Under the pieces are notes generated by a model. The model was not told where the DNA came from. It did no database searches and saw only the letters and a list, made by a program, of their open reading frames with translations. Positions 16,072-25,085 of a stretch of 64,000 bases of DNA are shown piece after piece; within the stretch, counting starts at the first letter, position 1; the number at the start of each line of letters is the position of its first letter. The translations under genes and the position numbers were made by a program. The stretch lies in assembly GCA_028696165.1 (NCBI GenBank), contig JAQVHQ010000002.1:92600-156599 (forward strand), written 5' to 3'. Source of the DNA: Lachnospiraceae bacterium. Lineage in GTDB: Bacteria > Bacillota > Clostridia > Lachnospirales > Lachnospiraceae.

Positions 16072-17496
16072 TTATAAATTCATATACTTAAATTTCACAT
16101 CAGCAAACATCACCTCATCCCCCTCCGCTAACTCAACCTCCATATCCCCAACCAGCTCTTTTCCATTTACAAATGTTCCATTTCTGGAATTCATATCCAT
16201 AATTATCCACTTCCCATTCTGCCTCCTGATTTTTGCATGTATACGGCTAATTGTTGGTATTTCTATCACTTCATCCACAGTCTCCGCCAGTTTCCCTATA
16301 AGGGTAACCTCTTTGTTGAGCATAATATCCGGCATGCTTTCTCCTTCCATGCACTTCAATTTAGCACCCCTTCTAATGGGAAAATCCGACAAAAATATTG
16401 TTTCCTCGCTATCCTTATTCTCCTCCATAATTTCCTTCCAACGCTCTATTCCATTGACCGGTTGGTCTTTTTCTTGAACGGGATATTCCTCTTGATCATA
16501 AGAATATTTTTCTTTCTTATAAGTCGATTTCTCTCTGTTATCATCATCTTCTGACTCTTCCAGTTGCTTATCTGCATAGAATTCATCGGTCTCTTTCTCC
16601 TTTGCTTTCTTTTTTATCCTATTGCTTAAGGTAGAAATAACAGTTATAAGTACCGTTGCCCCTACGCCTGCACCTACAATAATTCCTGGTGTTATGTAGT
16701 ACTTTACCGGACTGCTCAGCAGCAAAAAGACAGCTGCAAAGACTATTCCTCCAATCAGTAATGATTTTAAGAGTTCCACAAACACGGGTGTCTTCCTTGC
16801 TTTCTCTTGTTCTTCTTCAAACAATATGTCTAGCTGTTCTTCCCTGGTCGCCTCTGCCTTCTCCTCCCACGGAAGTTCTGCCTTCATTTTCCGGGATGCT
16901 CGATTTTCCGGCAACGATTCTCCATATAATTCCTCTTTTGTCAGCTTAGTTGTTCCCTGCTCATATAGCCATTCCTTTATTTGAGTGAAAGTATAATAAT
17001 CCACTGCACATTTTCTATAGACACCATAACTTAAAAGCACTGCTTTTTCATCTCTGTGATCTGCTTTTGTCAACACATACTCCATCAGAGAAACAAAAGA
17101 TTTCTGAATCTCATCATATTCATAGGGAAGAATACAGAAATAGATAGTCTTTGTCTCTATTTCCTGAAATATATACTGCGGCAGCAAAAGAAGCTGTGAA
17201 CCCTTTAATAAATAGTCCTCCATCTGTTCTAACACCTGAATAATCGACAAAATAAGTGTCTGTATAATATTCTCATCCATCATTTTATTCTCATATAATG
17301 TCTCAAGATTTTGTCTGGAAGTAATCTCATAACACAACTTTTTCTGGTTATCCATCGTCTGCATCTGACAGGTCAGCGCTCCCTGTATTTGATTATGCAG
17401 CAGCATCTGACAGGTATAATCTTCCACTTTTTGCGATTCTTCCAGATTTAATACCAGGAAATTATGATTCCACTCTTTTTTGTATTCTATATCCAT
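16072..17496 (-). CDS. DUF6382/FHA-domain protein of the Tad locus
   Basis: A 474-residue membrane protein. The N-terminal 180 residues match the DUF6382 type found beside clostridial Tad genes. Two hydrophobic segments lie around 243-290, followed by an acidic linker. The C-terminal FHA domain has RRGAKL, SRIHAKI and DMNSRNGTFVNGKEL, the phosphothreonine-binding residues. FHA proteins read Ser/Thr phosphorylation, so it may couple pilus assembly to a kinase encoded elsewhere. It is the last gene of the Tad cluster, 3 bp after the TadE-like gene. Confidence 0.85.
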   Translation of the reverse strand: MDIEYKKEWNHNFLVLNLEESQKVEDYTCQMLLHNQIQGALTCQMQTMDNQKKLCYEITSRQNLETLYENKMMDENIIQTLILSIIQVLEQMEDYLLKGSQLLLLPQYIFQEIETKTIYFCILPYEYDEIQKSFVSLMEYVLTKADHRDEKAVLLSYGVYRKCAVDYYTFTQIKEWLYEQGTTKLTKEELYGESLPENRASRKMKAELPWEEKAEATREEQLDILFEEEQEKARKTPVFVELLKSLLIGGIVFAAVFLLLSSPVKYYITPGIIVGAGVGATVLITVISTLSNRIKKKAKEKETDEFYADKQLEESEDDDNREKSTYKKEKYSYDQEEYPVQEKDQPVNGIERWKEIMEENKDSEETIFLSDFPIRRGAKLKCMEGESMPDIMLNKEVTLIGKLAETVDEVIEIPTISRIHAKIRRQNGKWIIMDMNSRNGTFVNGKELVGDMEVELAEGDEVMFADVKFKYMNL

Positions 17497-17499
17497 ATC

Positions 17500-17907
17500 T
17501 TAGTCCATCCCTAACGCACGGTATTTTCTTATAAACACAACCGGCTTGATAATTCTACTCTCTGCCTTGGCCTCTAAATCCCAATGAAAACCACCCCATA
17601 CAGCTATCGTTGAGCTGGTAAATTCTACTTGCACTTTTTGTTTATCTCCAGAAACCTCATAGTTTGTATTAATCTCACCCAACAAATCTATGTTTTCCAG
17701 ATTCTGCGCTTTTTCTTCCGCTTCTCTTAGTCCATCCTGATTTCTTCTTACTGCCGCCAGCGAGCCGTCTATGGCGGATTCATATGCCGCTGCTGTAAAC
17801 CAGCATTGGTTATGAATATGAAAGTCCAGATAGAGCAGCCCTATTATCACATAAAGGATAATCGGCATAAGCAGCGCACACTCCACTGTAAAACTTGCCT
17901 TTTTCAT
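17500..17907 (-). CDS. TadE-like pseudopilin
   Basis: A 135-residue minor pilin-like protein. The N-terminus MKKASFTVECALLMPIILY is a prepilin-type signal with Glu at +5 of the mature part, followed by one hydrophobic helix. The rest is a small extracytoplasmic domain. The ATG at 17907 overlaps the prepilin peptidase stop as ATGA and has GGAGGG upstream. An in-frame TTG further upstream lacks such a site. It should be processed by the neighbouring prepilin peptidase. Confidence 0.85.
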   Translation of the reverse strand: MKKASFTVECALLMPIILYVIIGLLYLDFHIHNQCWFTAAAYESAIDGSLAAVRRNQDGLREAEEKAQNLENIDLLGEINTNYEVSGDKQKVQVEFTSSTIAVWGGFHWDLEAKAESRIIKPVVFIRKYRALGMD

Positions 17908-18326
17908 AAGAAAATCCCTCCACAAAGTCCCACCAGCAAAAATGGCAAAAATGGAATTTCTTTATCTCTTGGCACTTTTTTTATCACCAGTAGCCCCAGT
18001 GCATATACCGCTGAAAGCAGCAGCGCAACAGATAACATCTGCACTATATTCCAAATTCCCACATACCAGCCCAACATCGCCACTCCCCACCCGTCTCCGT
18101 ATCCAATCTTCTCTCGAGTCAAATAGCTAATAACAAGTAATATCACACCCGGAACTACACCCGCGGCCAATACCATCCACGAAAAACTTTCATATAGAAA
18201 CTGCAATGGAATTCTTACAATGAATCCAACCAGGCAGATTCTACAGGGTATCTTCCTTCTCCATACATCCCAAATACTCAACAAAATCATGATACTCCCT
18301 GCCACTGCCCATTCTATTTTTTCCAT
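17904..18326 (-). CDS. A24-family prepilin peptidase (TadV-like, second copy)
   Basis: A 140-residue integral membrane aspartic protease. Both catalytic aspartates are visible: one in LLSIWDVWRRKIP and one in the GxGD motif IGYGDGW. It is the minimal type without methyltransferase domain. It overlaps the TadE-like gene by 4 bp. A second, differently sequenced prepilin peptidase starts the cluster at 26601, so substrates may be divided between them. The 53-bp repeat array lies immediately upstream. Confidence 0.88.
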   Translation of the reverse strand: MEKIEWAVAGSIMILLSIWDVWRRKIPCRICLVGFIVRIPLQFLYESFSWMVLAAGVVPGVILLVISYLTREKIGYGDGWGVAMLGWYVGIWNIVQMLSVALLLSAVYALGLLVIKKVPRDKEIPFLPFLLVGLCGGIFL

Positions 18327-18443
18327 GTTTTTATCCTCACTTATTCTGTCTATTTTACATTTTCGGTGTTATATATTGGCCTCCGGTATTTATATTTGTA
18401 TGCAGCAGATACTCACTTCTAAGTACCTATTTTTTCTACATTT

Positions 18444-18814
18444 ACGTATCATATGACACTTTCTTACTTTTGGATACGTATCTCACTCTCACTTTTACGT
18501 ATCATATAGAGCGTTCTTGCTTTTGGATACGTACTCTTCTCTCACTTTTACGTATCATATAGAGCGTTCTTGCTTTTGGATACGTACTTTGCTCTCACTT
18601 TTACGTATCATATAGAGCATTCTTGCTTTTGGATACGTACTTTGCTCTCACTCTTACGTATCATATGGCACTTTCTTACTTTTGGATACGTACTCTGTTC
18701 CTTTTTTTACGTATCATATGGTACTTTCTTGCCTCTGGATACGTACTTGTCTCTCATTTTTACATATTACATGGAGTGTTCTTGCTTCCGCGTATGTATT
18801 TATCTCTATCCTCA
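18444..18814. repeat. Seven-unit 53-bp tandem repeat with internal dyads
   Basis: Exact 53-bp periodicity, units starting at 18444, 18497, 18550, 18603, 18656, 18709 and 18762. Each unit carries TACGTATC and GATACGTA about 22 bp apart, so every unit can fold into an 8-bp stem-loop. Units 2-4 are nearly identical, and unit 7 is degenerate. Since 53 is not a multiple of three and no start or ribosome site is convincing, it is non-coding. It fills most of the 610-bp gap between a TadE-like gene and tadV inside the Tad locus. Confidence 0.92.
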
Positions 18815-18891
18815 GTATTATCTTCATATACTGGCTAGATCTACTTCCATATTCCAGATTTTTCTAATTTCAGGTATTTTTAATTTCCAGA

Positions 18892-18963
18892 TTCTTCATT
18901 TCATCCACGTTCTTCATTTCATCCATGCTCTTCATTTCATCCATGCTCTTCATTTCCTCCATG
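18892..18963. repeat. Four-unit 18-bp repeat across the end of a pseudopilin gene
   Basis: Units CTCTTCATTTCATCCATG and close variants repeat four times. On the minus strand the first encodes HGGNEE and the second would repeat it, but GGA has become TGA, which ends the upstream gene at 18937. Repeat units beyond the stop are untranslated. Confidence 0.8.
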
Positions 18964-19866
18964 CTCTCCACCACATCTTGAACACACAGATAAGTTATCC
19001 ACACTGCTTTTCTCTACCAGCCGGGTTGTCCTCTTTAATCCACTGCAATTACGATCTGAATGATAGCTAGTCCCTTTTTCAGTTATGTAAACCACATCAA
19101 ATGCACCATGTCCTTTACCACACTTATCACAAGTTGTATACTTCTGCCCATATGCGTTCGTCATATACGGAACAGCACCCAGTGTAGACTCATGAATTGA
19201 TAGTTTTAAATACGTACATGAGCTATCGGTGTGATACACACTTTCATTGTCTGTGACATACACCATTTCTTCCGTTGGCTCTTCTTCCCCATTTACTTCA
19301 CTGCCTCCATGATATCCAGTCCATACATGAACTCTTGCGCTGCACCAATATTTGACTGCAGGAAGCGGCGCAATTTTAACAGGAAGGTTGTAACTCTTTT
19401 GATGACCTAAATCTATAATCCCATCACCTGAACTTTCGCCTCCCACATAGGCATACATTCCCAGTTCTTTTGCTTTTTCAGCCAGTTTTACGCTATCTGA
19501 CACTTGCAGCTTCACCGCATTCATGAAACATATAATTGTTATAATTCCCAGAAAGAACAGAGGTAATACCAGGGCTGTTTCTACCGTAAGACTTGCTCTT
19601 ACCTCACACAATTTTGTTTCCCTCAAAACAGATGAATTCTTCCTTCTCTGGCTATATGAAGATGTTTCTTCCAAGGTGCATAAGGATGCTCTTTCCCGAG
19701 CTGTATTGGAATCCGCTCTGGGGGGAGCCGGATTCTGTTTTAGAAGAGAGTGGGGTTTTATTATTTTTTTATACAGCTTAGAAAAGAACATCCTTATACA
19801 TCCTGGACTTATACACCTTGAGCTTATACATCCAGAACTCATCTCTCCGGTTGTCCTACATATCAT
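18937..19866 (-). CDS. TadE-like pseudopilin with duplicated His/Cys motifs
   Basis: About 309 residues. A basic N-terminal region of about 90 residues precedes a pilin-like segment (RASLTVETALVLPLFFLG, Glu at +5). The exported part holds two units of the form YVT-x-SVYH-x4-C ... CDKCGKGHG and YITEKGTSYHSDRNC ... CSRCGGEHG, which look like zinc sites (His, Cys and CxxC each). I choose the ATG at 19866, with GAGAGG 8 nt upstream, over the ATG at 19872. The 5' end has three 15-bp repeats (CIS-type pentapeptides) and the 3' end stops inside an 18-bp repeat. Part of the Tad pilus cluster. Confidence 0.75.
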   Translation of the reverse strand: MICRTTGEMSSGCISSRCISPGCIRMFFSKLYKKIIKPHSLLKQNPAPPRADSNTARERASLCTLEETSSYSQRRKNSSVLRETKLCEVRASLTVETALVLPLFFLGIITIICFMNAVKLQVSDSVKLAEKAKELGMYAYVGGESSGDGIIDLGHQKSYNLPVKIAPLPAVKYWCSARVHVWTGYHGGSEVNGEEEPTEEMVYVTDNESVYHTDSSCTYLKLSIHESTLGAVPYMTNAYGQKYTTCDKCGKGHGAFDVVYITEKGTSYHSDRNCSGLKRTTRLVEKSSVDNLSVCSRCGGEHGGNEEHG

Positions 19867-20701
19867 ATCCATATCCTCTCACAATCTCATAATTGCGTTT
19901 GCTCTCTGCCTGTACATTCAAAAACACCTCTGCATAAACCAGGCATGCATCAATTGAAAATTCTGGTCTTGCATACTTTACTCTTATGGTATTTTCCACA
20001 ATATCCATGGTTCGCTGCGCAATCTCTGTTTTGTTTTCTTTTGCCAGAAGCAGTCGCAAATATTCTGAATAGTTCATTCCGTTTTCTGTACTTTTTCTAT
20101 CCTGATCCAGATGTTCTGCAATGGACGCAAGGTTCTCCAGTGACAGCTGCCAGGATTGAGTACTTTTTATCAATGGAATCTTCCCACCGTCCAACAGTTC
20201 CCGGACATCCAGAATACTTTCTCCATACGCCCAGCATGCCAGTAATGCTAACTGTACTGCCGGAGCTACAACCGGAAGTCCGATTGCTGCACAAATTATC
20301 TGTGCCATAGTATTGACAGCTTCTCTCTTAGCTCCATCCTGATATAAATAAGCCAGATTGGAAGCTTCTCTGATGAGCAAAAGCTGTTTTACTACTCCTT
20401 CCAGATTTTCCTTATCAGAACCTTTCCCCTGAAGAATATATTCGATTTGATAATCTAGTCCTCCTGCCGGAGTACCTGTATAATTACCGCACATATCAAG
20501 TAAATATTCTTGAAACATAAGATTAGAAGTGACTGAATCTATATCCATGTCCAGGGAATATTCACCCATCCCCTGAGCCAGACTCCTATGTGATGGCAAT
20601 GAAGTTACTTCAACTGACTTACTAGATACCACACCACCCGGTACTACCACCCCTAAGATTCCCAGCTTTTTAATCTGTTTAATTACTTCAATGGGATTCA
20701 C
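19856..20701 (-). CDS. DUF5702-type Tad protein, C-terminal part (split gene)
   Basis: A 281-residue reading frame starting at a GTG. The sequence continues, in the same frame, the protein encoded at 20735-21346, from which it is separated only by a TAG codon and 11 sense codons. Together they give a protein of normal DUF5702 size and order. The part here contains the helical region NTMAQIICAAIGLPVV and SYSEYLRLLL-like blocks (MNYSEYLRLLLAKE) typical of this family. Either the gene is a pseudogene, or this half is made by readthrough or re-initiation. It overlaps the TadE-like gene. Confidence 0.7.
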   Translation of the reverse strand: MNPIEVIKQIKKLGILGVVVPGGVVSSKSVEVTSLPSHRSLAQGMGEYSLDMDIDSVTSNLMFQEYLLDMCGNYTGTPAGGLDYQIEYILQGKGSDKENLEGVVKQLLLIREASNLAYLYQDGAKREAVNTMAQIICAAIGLPVVAPAVQLALLACWAYGESILDVRELLDGGKIPLIKSTQSWQLSLENLASIAEHLDQDRKSTENGMNYSEYLRLLLAKENKTEIAQRTMDIVENTIRVKYARPEFSIDACLVYAEVFLNVQAESKRNYEIVRGYGYDM

Positions 20702-20734
20702 AAAATCCAGAGGTACCTCAGTTGTATTGACTTC

Positions 20735-21346
20735 CTATTCTTCACCCTGACTGCTATCCGTTTCCTGCTTCTTTCGTTCCTGCTCTTCTTCCGCCTGTTG
20801 CTTTACAGCATCATAGTCAGTGATTGCCTGCTCACCAGCCTGTACATTGCCGCTTTGATTATTTCCAGCTTCCTGCTGCTGCTGATTTTGTAATTTCGAA
20901 AGAAGAGACTGCACACCTTGTTCTAACAGGGTATCCTGCATATAGGCGATGGCCTGCGACTTTAGTAATCTGCCATTGCCATCAGATGCCAAAGCATAAC
21001 CACTGATTCCCCCATTTTTTATCTGGATATTTAACAGACTGTTTCCTGCTAATATACTGTTTTTCCCTGGTTCCAGGACTGCTGCCGCATAGCTTTTTGC
21101 TCTTTTGTACAGACTTCCCGGTTGAAACTGAGATTTCCCATAACCTCCATCTAAGAAGAACAGTCCATAATTCTCCAGAACATCTGTGTCGTATTCTGCA
21201 AATACAGAGTAAAGACTCTGATCCATTGCACTGACCGTCATGGTCCTCGATGCCGCTATTTTAGCAGAATAGATACTGGTGCATACCAGCGATAATACAA
21301 TACCAAGCAACAAGCTTAAAAATACCGTGATACTTCCCTTTTTCAA
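20735..21346 (-). CDS. DUF5702-type Tad protein, N-terminal part (ends at in-frame amber)
   Basis: About 203 residues. The start KKGSITVFLSLLLGIVLS is a pilin-like export signal lacking the usual Glu. A region with DQSLYSVFAEYDTDVLENYG, typical of DUF5702 proteins beside Tad genes, follows, then a Gln/Glu-rich stretch. I prefer the TTG start at 21346, since GGAGGT lies 7 nt upstream, over the ATG at 21361 that contains that ribosome site. The frame ends at TAG (20735-20737), beyond which the same frame stays open to 19856. The full protein would span 19856-21346. Confidence 0.75.
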   Translation of the reverse strand: MKKGSITVFLSLLLGIVLSLVCTSIYSAKIAASRTMTVSAMDQSLYSVFAEYDTDVLENYGLFFLDGGYGKSQFQPGSLYKRAKSYAAAVLEPGKNSILAGNSLLNIQIKNGGISGYALASDGNGRLLKSQAIAYMQDTLLEQGVQSLLSKLQNQQQQEAGNNQSGNVQAGEQAITDYDAVKQQAEEEQERKKQETDSSQGEE

Positions 21347-21407
21347 GATGTGCACCTCCATTTCTTTTGGATTTTTGAATCAGAAAAATTTTGAATCGTG
21401 TACCGTT

Positions 21408-21575
21408 TTAGATACTGTTGCTCTGGCTGGTAATCTTAGATAGAATACTGTTTACCAGACTGACCAGCTGACTTTTAAAAATAATAACTAAGCCAATCAA
21501 AACCACAAGAATCAAAATAATTTCCACGACCCCTACGGCATCTTCTTCCAACCAGAATGCATCCCATTCCCGCAT
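21408..21575 (-). CDS. Flp1-like pilin
   Basis: A 55-residue prepilin, probably the main subunit of the Tad pilus. It has LEEDAVG before the hydrophobic helix VVEIILILVVLIGLVII, then a short polar tail, as in Flp1-type clostridial pilins. The ATG at 21575 has GGGGGTGAGG upstream, and an earlier in-frame start lacks this. It lies between tadC and the DUF5702 gene. Confidence 0.85.
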   Translation of the reverse strand: MREWDAFWLEEDAVGVVEIILILVVLIGLVIIFKSQLVSLVNSILSKITSQSNSI

Positions 21576-21675
21576 ATCCTCACCCCCTTTCCGATTGTTA
21601 ACTCCAATATTCACAATCTGATTTACGGTTCTGTCATAATTTGTTTCTCTTGCCTTTCTTATGCATTAAACCCTA

Positions 21676-23076
21676 TTAGAAACTCAATACCGCCGGAACA
21701 ATCAATATGGCAAAAACCACCATCATCATCAAAATCATAGGCAGCAAAAGCTTTGTTCCTGCCTCTTCTCCCATTACCCTGGCCTGTCTCTTACGATCTT
21801 CAAAAGCTTCCACAGATTCCCTTTCCAACATTTCCATCATCCCTGCACTTCCCTTTTTTAGATTCTGAGTAAGCAGCGTAGATAAAGTTTTGAATTTAAT
21901 CAAATCATTTCTCTGTCCCAGATGGCGGTAAGCCTCCAATTCTCCTACCCCGCTCTCTATTTCCTGACATACCACACACAATTCTTCATAAGCATACCTG
22001 ATTTCCTTATTATGAAACTTTCGATGATTTTCATAGTCGAAAGCCATCTTACCTATGGCTTTTCGAATACTCATACCAGCTCCCAGCAGTAAAACCAGTT
22101 TTGATATTAATTCTGGATAATCCAACATCATCTGCTGCTTTTTCTGTTCTGTCTTCTTCTGCTGATCCTGCTGATATGCCATAATAAATCCCATCCCTAA
22201 AACCCAAGATAGCCCGATAATTATAAATCCTGTCTTTGATTTTTCCTGATACCAATGAAGCTGTTTCTGGTTCACAACTTCTGGTAGGTTATAATATTTT
22301 TCTGCCTCCTGCCCTTCATTTTCTCTCTCTACTGCCTGCAAGATGATGCTTTGTAAATCCATATCTTCCAAAACCTGCGGGTATACTCTCACCTTTTGCG
22401 CATACTCCTGAATTTGATTTTTCCATATGATCTGCGCCTTGAGAGATACTTCCACTCCATCCGCAGGAACCTCTGAACCGATCTTCCCTGTCCAGTCCAA
22501 CATCTGATTATCGCTGCTTATCCACTCTATCTGGAGCGGATTATCTGGAAGTTCTGTAATCAGATTCATAGCATGTTCTATTTTTCCAAAACCGGTATTC
22601 TTTCCAAGTATCTCCTCTGGCAATCTGTCTAATGCCTGCATCATATATCTATCGATTTCCTTCTGGGTATACTCCCGTTCCGGCACCGGAACAGTTATGT
22701 TCCGTTTCTCCGTTTCTCCTGTCTTTTCATCGGTAACTTCCACCTGCATTTCCTGCTCATAGACACCTTCCTGATAGTTCTTTTTTAATAATTTAGATTC
22801 CATATCCGATGCTGCAAAATAAATGGTATAGCCCCATACCAAAATCCCGGCTAAAACTCCATAAAAAATGATTCTCAAACTTTTTATCAAGACCTCTTCC
22901 GGGATTTCGGCCAGCCTGTCATCTTTCTTCTTTATGATTCTTGTTATACGCCTGAATATATGTATATTATCTCTACTGTTTTTACTTTTCTTTTTTTGTT
23001 TCTTATTCCCATTATTTACACTTTTACTTTTCATTTGATGCAGTTCCCCCATAATGAATGTCTTATCTACTTTCAT
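21676..23076 (-). CDS. tadC: TadC-like inner-membrane platform protein
   Basis: A 466-residue membrane protein of the type II secretion F superfamily. A membrane segment near residues 66-90 precedes an extracytoplasmic region of about 180 residues. The C-terminal half has the T2SSF core (LGAGMSIRKAIGKMAFDY, RNDLIKFKTLSTLL, KGSAGMMEMLERES) and a final hydrophobic helix. It is larger than usual TadC proteins because of the inserted extracytoplasmic region, a form common in Lachnospiraceae. It works with TadB as the base of the pilus machine. Confidence 0.85.
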   Translation of the reverse strand: MKVDKTFIMGELHQMKSKSVNNGNKKQKKKSKNSRDNIHIFRRITRIIKKKDDRLAEIPEEVLIKSLRIIFYGVLAGILVWGYTIYFAASDMESKLLKKNYQEGVYEQEMQVEVTDEKTGETEKRNITVPVPEREYTQKEIDRYMMQALDRLPEEILGKNTGFGKIEHAMNLITELPDNPLQIEWISSDNQMLDWTGKIGSEVPADGVEVSLKAQIIWKNQIQEYAQKVRVYPQVLEDMDLQSIILQAVERENEGQEAEKYYNLPEVVNQKQLHWYQEKSKTGFIIIGLSWVLGMGFIMAYQQDQQKKTEQKKQQMMLDYPELISKLVLLLGAGMSIRKAIGKMAFDYENHRKFHNKEIRYAYEELCVVCQEIESGVGELEAYRHLGQRNDLIKFKTLSTLLTQNLKKGSAGMMEMLERESVEAFEDRKRQARVMGEEAGTKLLLPMILMMMVVFAILIVPAVLSF

Positions 23077-23146
23077 AACTGTACACCTTTTATCGAATTT
23101 TCACCCCTCCGCAGCACCTCAATACTCTCAAGCTTTCTCTCTGCCA

Positions 23147-23953
23147 CTACACCTCAATGGTCACAATCTTCCTCCCCAGCTGATATGCTCCCAGATATAT
23201 TCCCAGACAGACAGTCATAATCGCAATACCCAGCATATTTCCATACAGGCCATTTAAAAAATCCGGCGAACAAATTCGCATATACAGTATGATTCCCGCA
23301 GGCATCAGCGCCATGATATTCTGCTCGAACTTCTTTGATGCTATGGAAGCTTCTATTTCCTTCTTCACATCTATTTTATCGCTGAGGCGAACTGCCGTCT
23401 GTTCCAGAATAGCTGCTAGATTTCCTCCGGTTCGCTTTGCGATAGAAAATACAGAAGCAAAATTCTCAATATCCTCCACACCACTTCTATCACTTAACTC
23501 CACAAACAACTGCTCAACGGGTACTTGTATTCTCATCTGCCTCACCAGATATCGAAACTCCTGAACAATCTCATCCTGTGACTGATAGATCTTTTGCAGA
23601 TCTTTATAAGTTTCCAATACTGCATTTTCCAAAGAATAACCTGCCTGCAGAGAGATTCGAAGTGCTGAAAGTGCATCTTTAAACTGAAGATTCAGTCTCT
23701 GCTTTCGCTTTATCTGACAGGCATTTTTTCTCTGCAAGACCCACCAGATGCCCACGGGTATCAGCAGGAATATCATCCACCAGACACTGTAAAACAGATA
23801 ATCTATGGCAATACATAAGAGCAGCCCTTCCCCTCCATAACGTATCCATTCCAACATAGTGAAGTGATATTCCTTATACTGAATCCGTCCACAATCCCTG
23901 CTTTTTGAGTTTTTCTGTATGACACAGCGACGCCTCCTTTTGAAGTTCGCCAT
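23147..23953 (-). CDS. tadB: TadB-like inner-membrane platform protein
   Basis: A T2SSF-domain membrane protein of about 268 residues. It shows paired N-terminal helices (about 40-75), the core block FKDALSALRISLQAGYSLEN, FSIAKRTGGNLAAILEQT and two C-terminal helices. The ATG at 23953 (MANFKRRRRC) is preceded by GGAGGGG, so the gene overlaps the 3' end of tadA by 80 bp. A shorter start at 23857 without overlap has a weaker site. Couples TadA ATPase motion to pilin extrusion. Confidence 0.85.
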   Translation of the reverse strand: MANFKRRRRCVIQKNSKSRDCGRIQYKEYHFTMLEWIRYGGEGLLLCIAIDYLFYSVWWMIFLLIPVGIWWVLQRKNACQIKRKQRLNLQFKDALSALRISLQAGYSLENAVLETYKDLQKIYQSQDEIVQEFRYLVRQMRIQVPVEQLFVELSDRSGVEDIENFASVFSIAKRTGGNLAAILEQTAVRLSDKIDVKKEIEASIASKKFEQNIMALMPAGIILYMRICSPDFLNGLYGNMLGIAIMTVCLGIYLGAYQLGRKIVTIEV

Positions 23954-25085
23954 CTTCTCCCCTCCGGTAGAGGCTTTGCATCTGTACTTCACCATTTTCA
24001 TATCCTAATACCTCCGTAATTTCCAACACTTTTCTGCTCTTATCTCTTGTTCTTCCCAGATGTACCATAATATCTATACCGGAAGCAATCTGTCTGCGTA
24101 TGGCATCCACAGGCAAATCCATTCCCATAAGCACCATGGTTTCCAGACGACTTATCATATCTTTAGGACTATTGGCATGTGCCGTACTTAAAGACCCATC
24201 ATGTCCAGTGTTTAAAGCCTGCAGCAAATCCAGTGTTTCCTCCTGGCGAACTTCACCCACGATAATACGATTGGGTCTCATACGAAGAGCAGCTTTAATC
24301 AAATCACGAATAGTGACAGATTTGCCGCCTTCCATATTAGCTGCCTTCGCTTCTAACCGCACCAGATTCTCAATTCCCTGAATCTGTAATTCTGCACTGT
24401 CTTCTATAGTTATAATTCTTTCACTTTGAGGGATATAACTTGATAAAGCATTAAGAAATGTTGTTTTCCCAGAGGATGTTCCTCCACCTATGAGAATTGA
24501 ATAGCCAGATATGACTAGTTTTTTCAGAAAATCTGCTGCCTCTTGTGTGAGGCTTTTTCTCTTAATTAAATTCTCCATTGTAATTGGCTGATCCGGGAAT
24601 CGACGGATAGTAAGTATGGGACCATTTAGCGCTACTGGCGCTACCACCACATTGACTCGCGCCCCATTTTCCAGACGTGCATCTACAATCGGATTGCTTT
24701 CATTGACCACCCTGTTGCAATTTCCTACAATCTGCTGTATAACATCTTCTAATTTTTCTTTTGATGAAAACTGCTTGTTCCAATGATATAGATGGCCGTC
24801 TCTCTCCACAAAGATATCATCCGGCCCATTTACCATAATCTCCGTAACCTGATTATCTTCAATCAATTCCTGTAATACATCCAGTTTTCGCACAGAGTTG
24901 AACAATTGATTTCGAAGCGACACTCTATCCTTAACCGAAAGATATTTTTCTTTGCTTTTTCCAAGAATCAATCCATCTATAATCTCTAGTATCTCTTCAT
25001 CTTTCATGCTGTGCGTCATATCCAGATTCTCCATTAATTCACTATGCAGTACACCATATATTTCATTCATATATTCACTAATCAC
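23874..25085 (-). CDS. tadA: Tad pilus assembly ATPase
   Basis: A 403-residue secretion ATPase of the CpaF/TadA family that powers pilus assembly. It has the Walker A GGGTSSGKTTF (about residues 200-210), an Asp-Glu-type catalytic region around TIEDSAELQ, the Walker B-like RIIVGEVRQEE and the His box TGHDGSLSTAHANS. The start is GTG at 25085, overlapping the tadZ stop as GTGA. An ATG five codons on is an alternative. Confidence 0.93.
   Translation of the reverse strand: MISEYMNEIYGVLHSELMENLDMTHSMKDEEILEIIDGLILGKSKEKYLSVKDRVSLRNQLFNSVRKLDVLQELIEDNQVTEIMVNGPDDIFVERDGHLYHWNKQFSSKEKLEDVIQQIVGNCNRVVNESNPIVDARLENGARVNVVVAPVALNGPILTIRRFPDQPITMENLIKRKSLTQEAADFLKKLVISGYSILIGGGTSSGKTTFLNALSSYIPQSERIITIEDSAELQIQGIENLVRLEAKAANMEGGKSVTIRDLIKAALRMRPNRIIVGEVRQEETLDLLQALNTGHDGSLSTAHANSPKDMISRLETMVLMGMDLPVDAIRRQIASGIDIMVHLGRTRDKSRKVLEITEVLGYENGEVQMQSLYRRGEDGELQKEASLCHTEKLKKQGLWTDSV

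Noticed and set aside
18444..18814. CRISPR array
   Set aside because: The 53-bp units are contiguous, with no repeat-spacer alternation, and no cas genes are present.
18570..19070. Plus-strand open frame over the 53-bp repeats
   Set aside because: It is created by the tandem repeats, has no ribosome site and encodes a low-complexity Tyr/Phe-rich string antisense to a pseudopilin gene.
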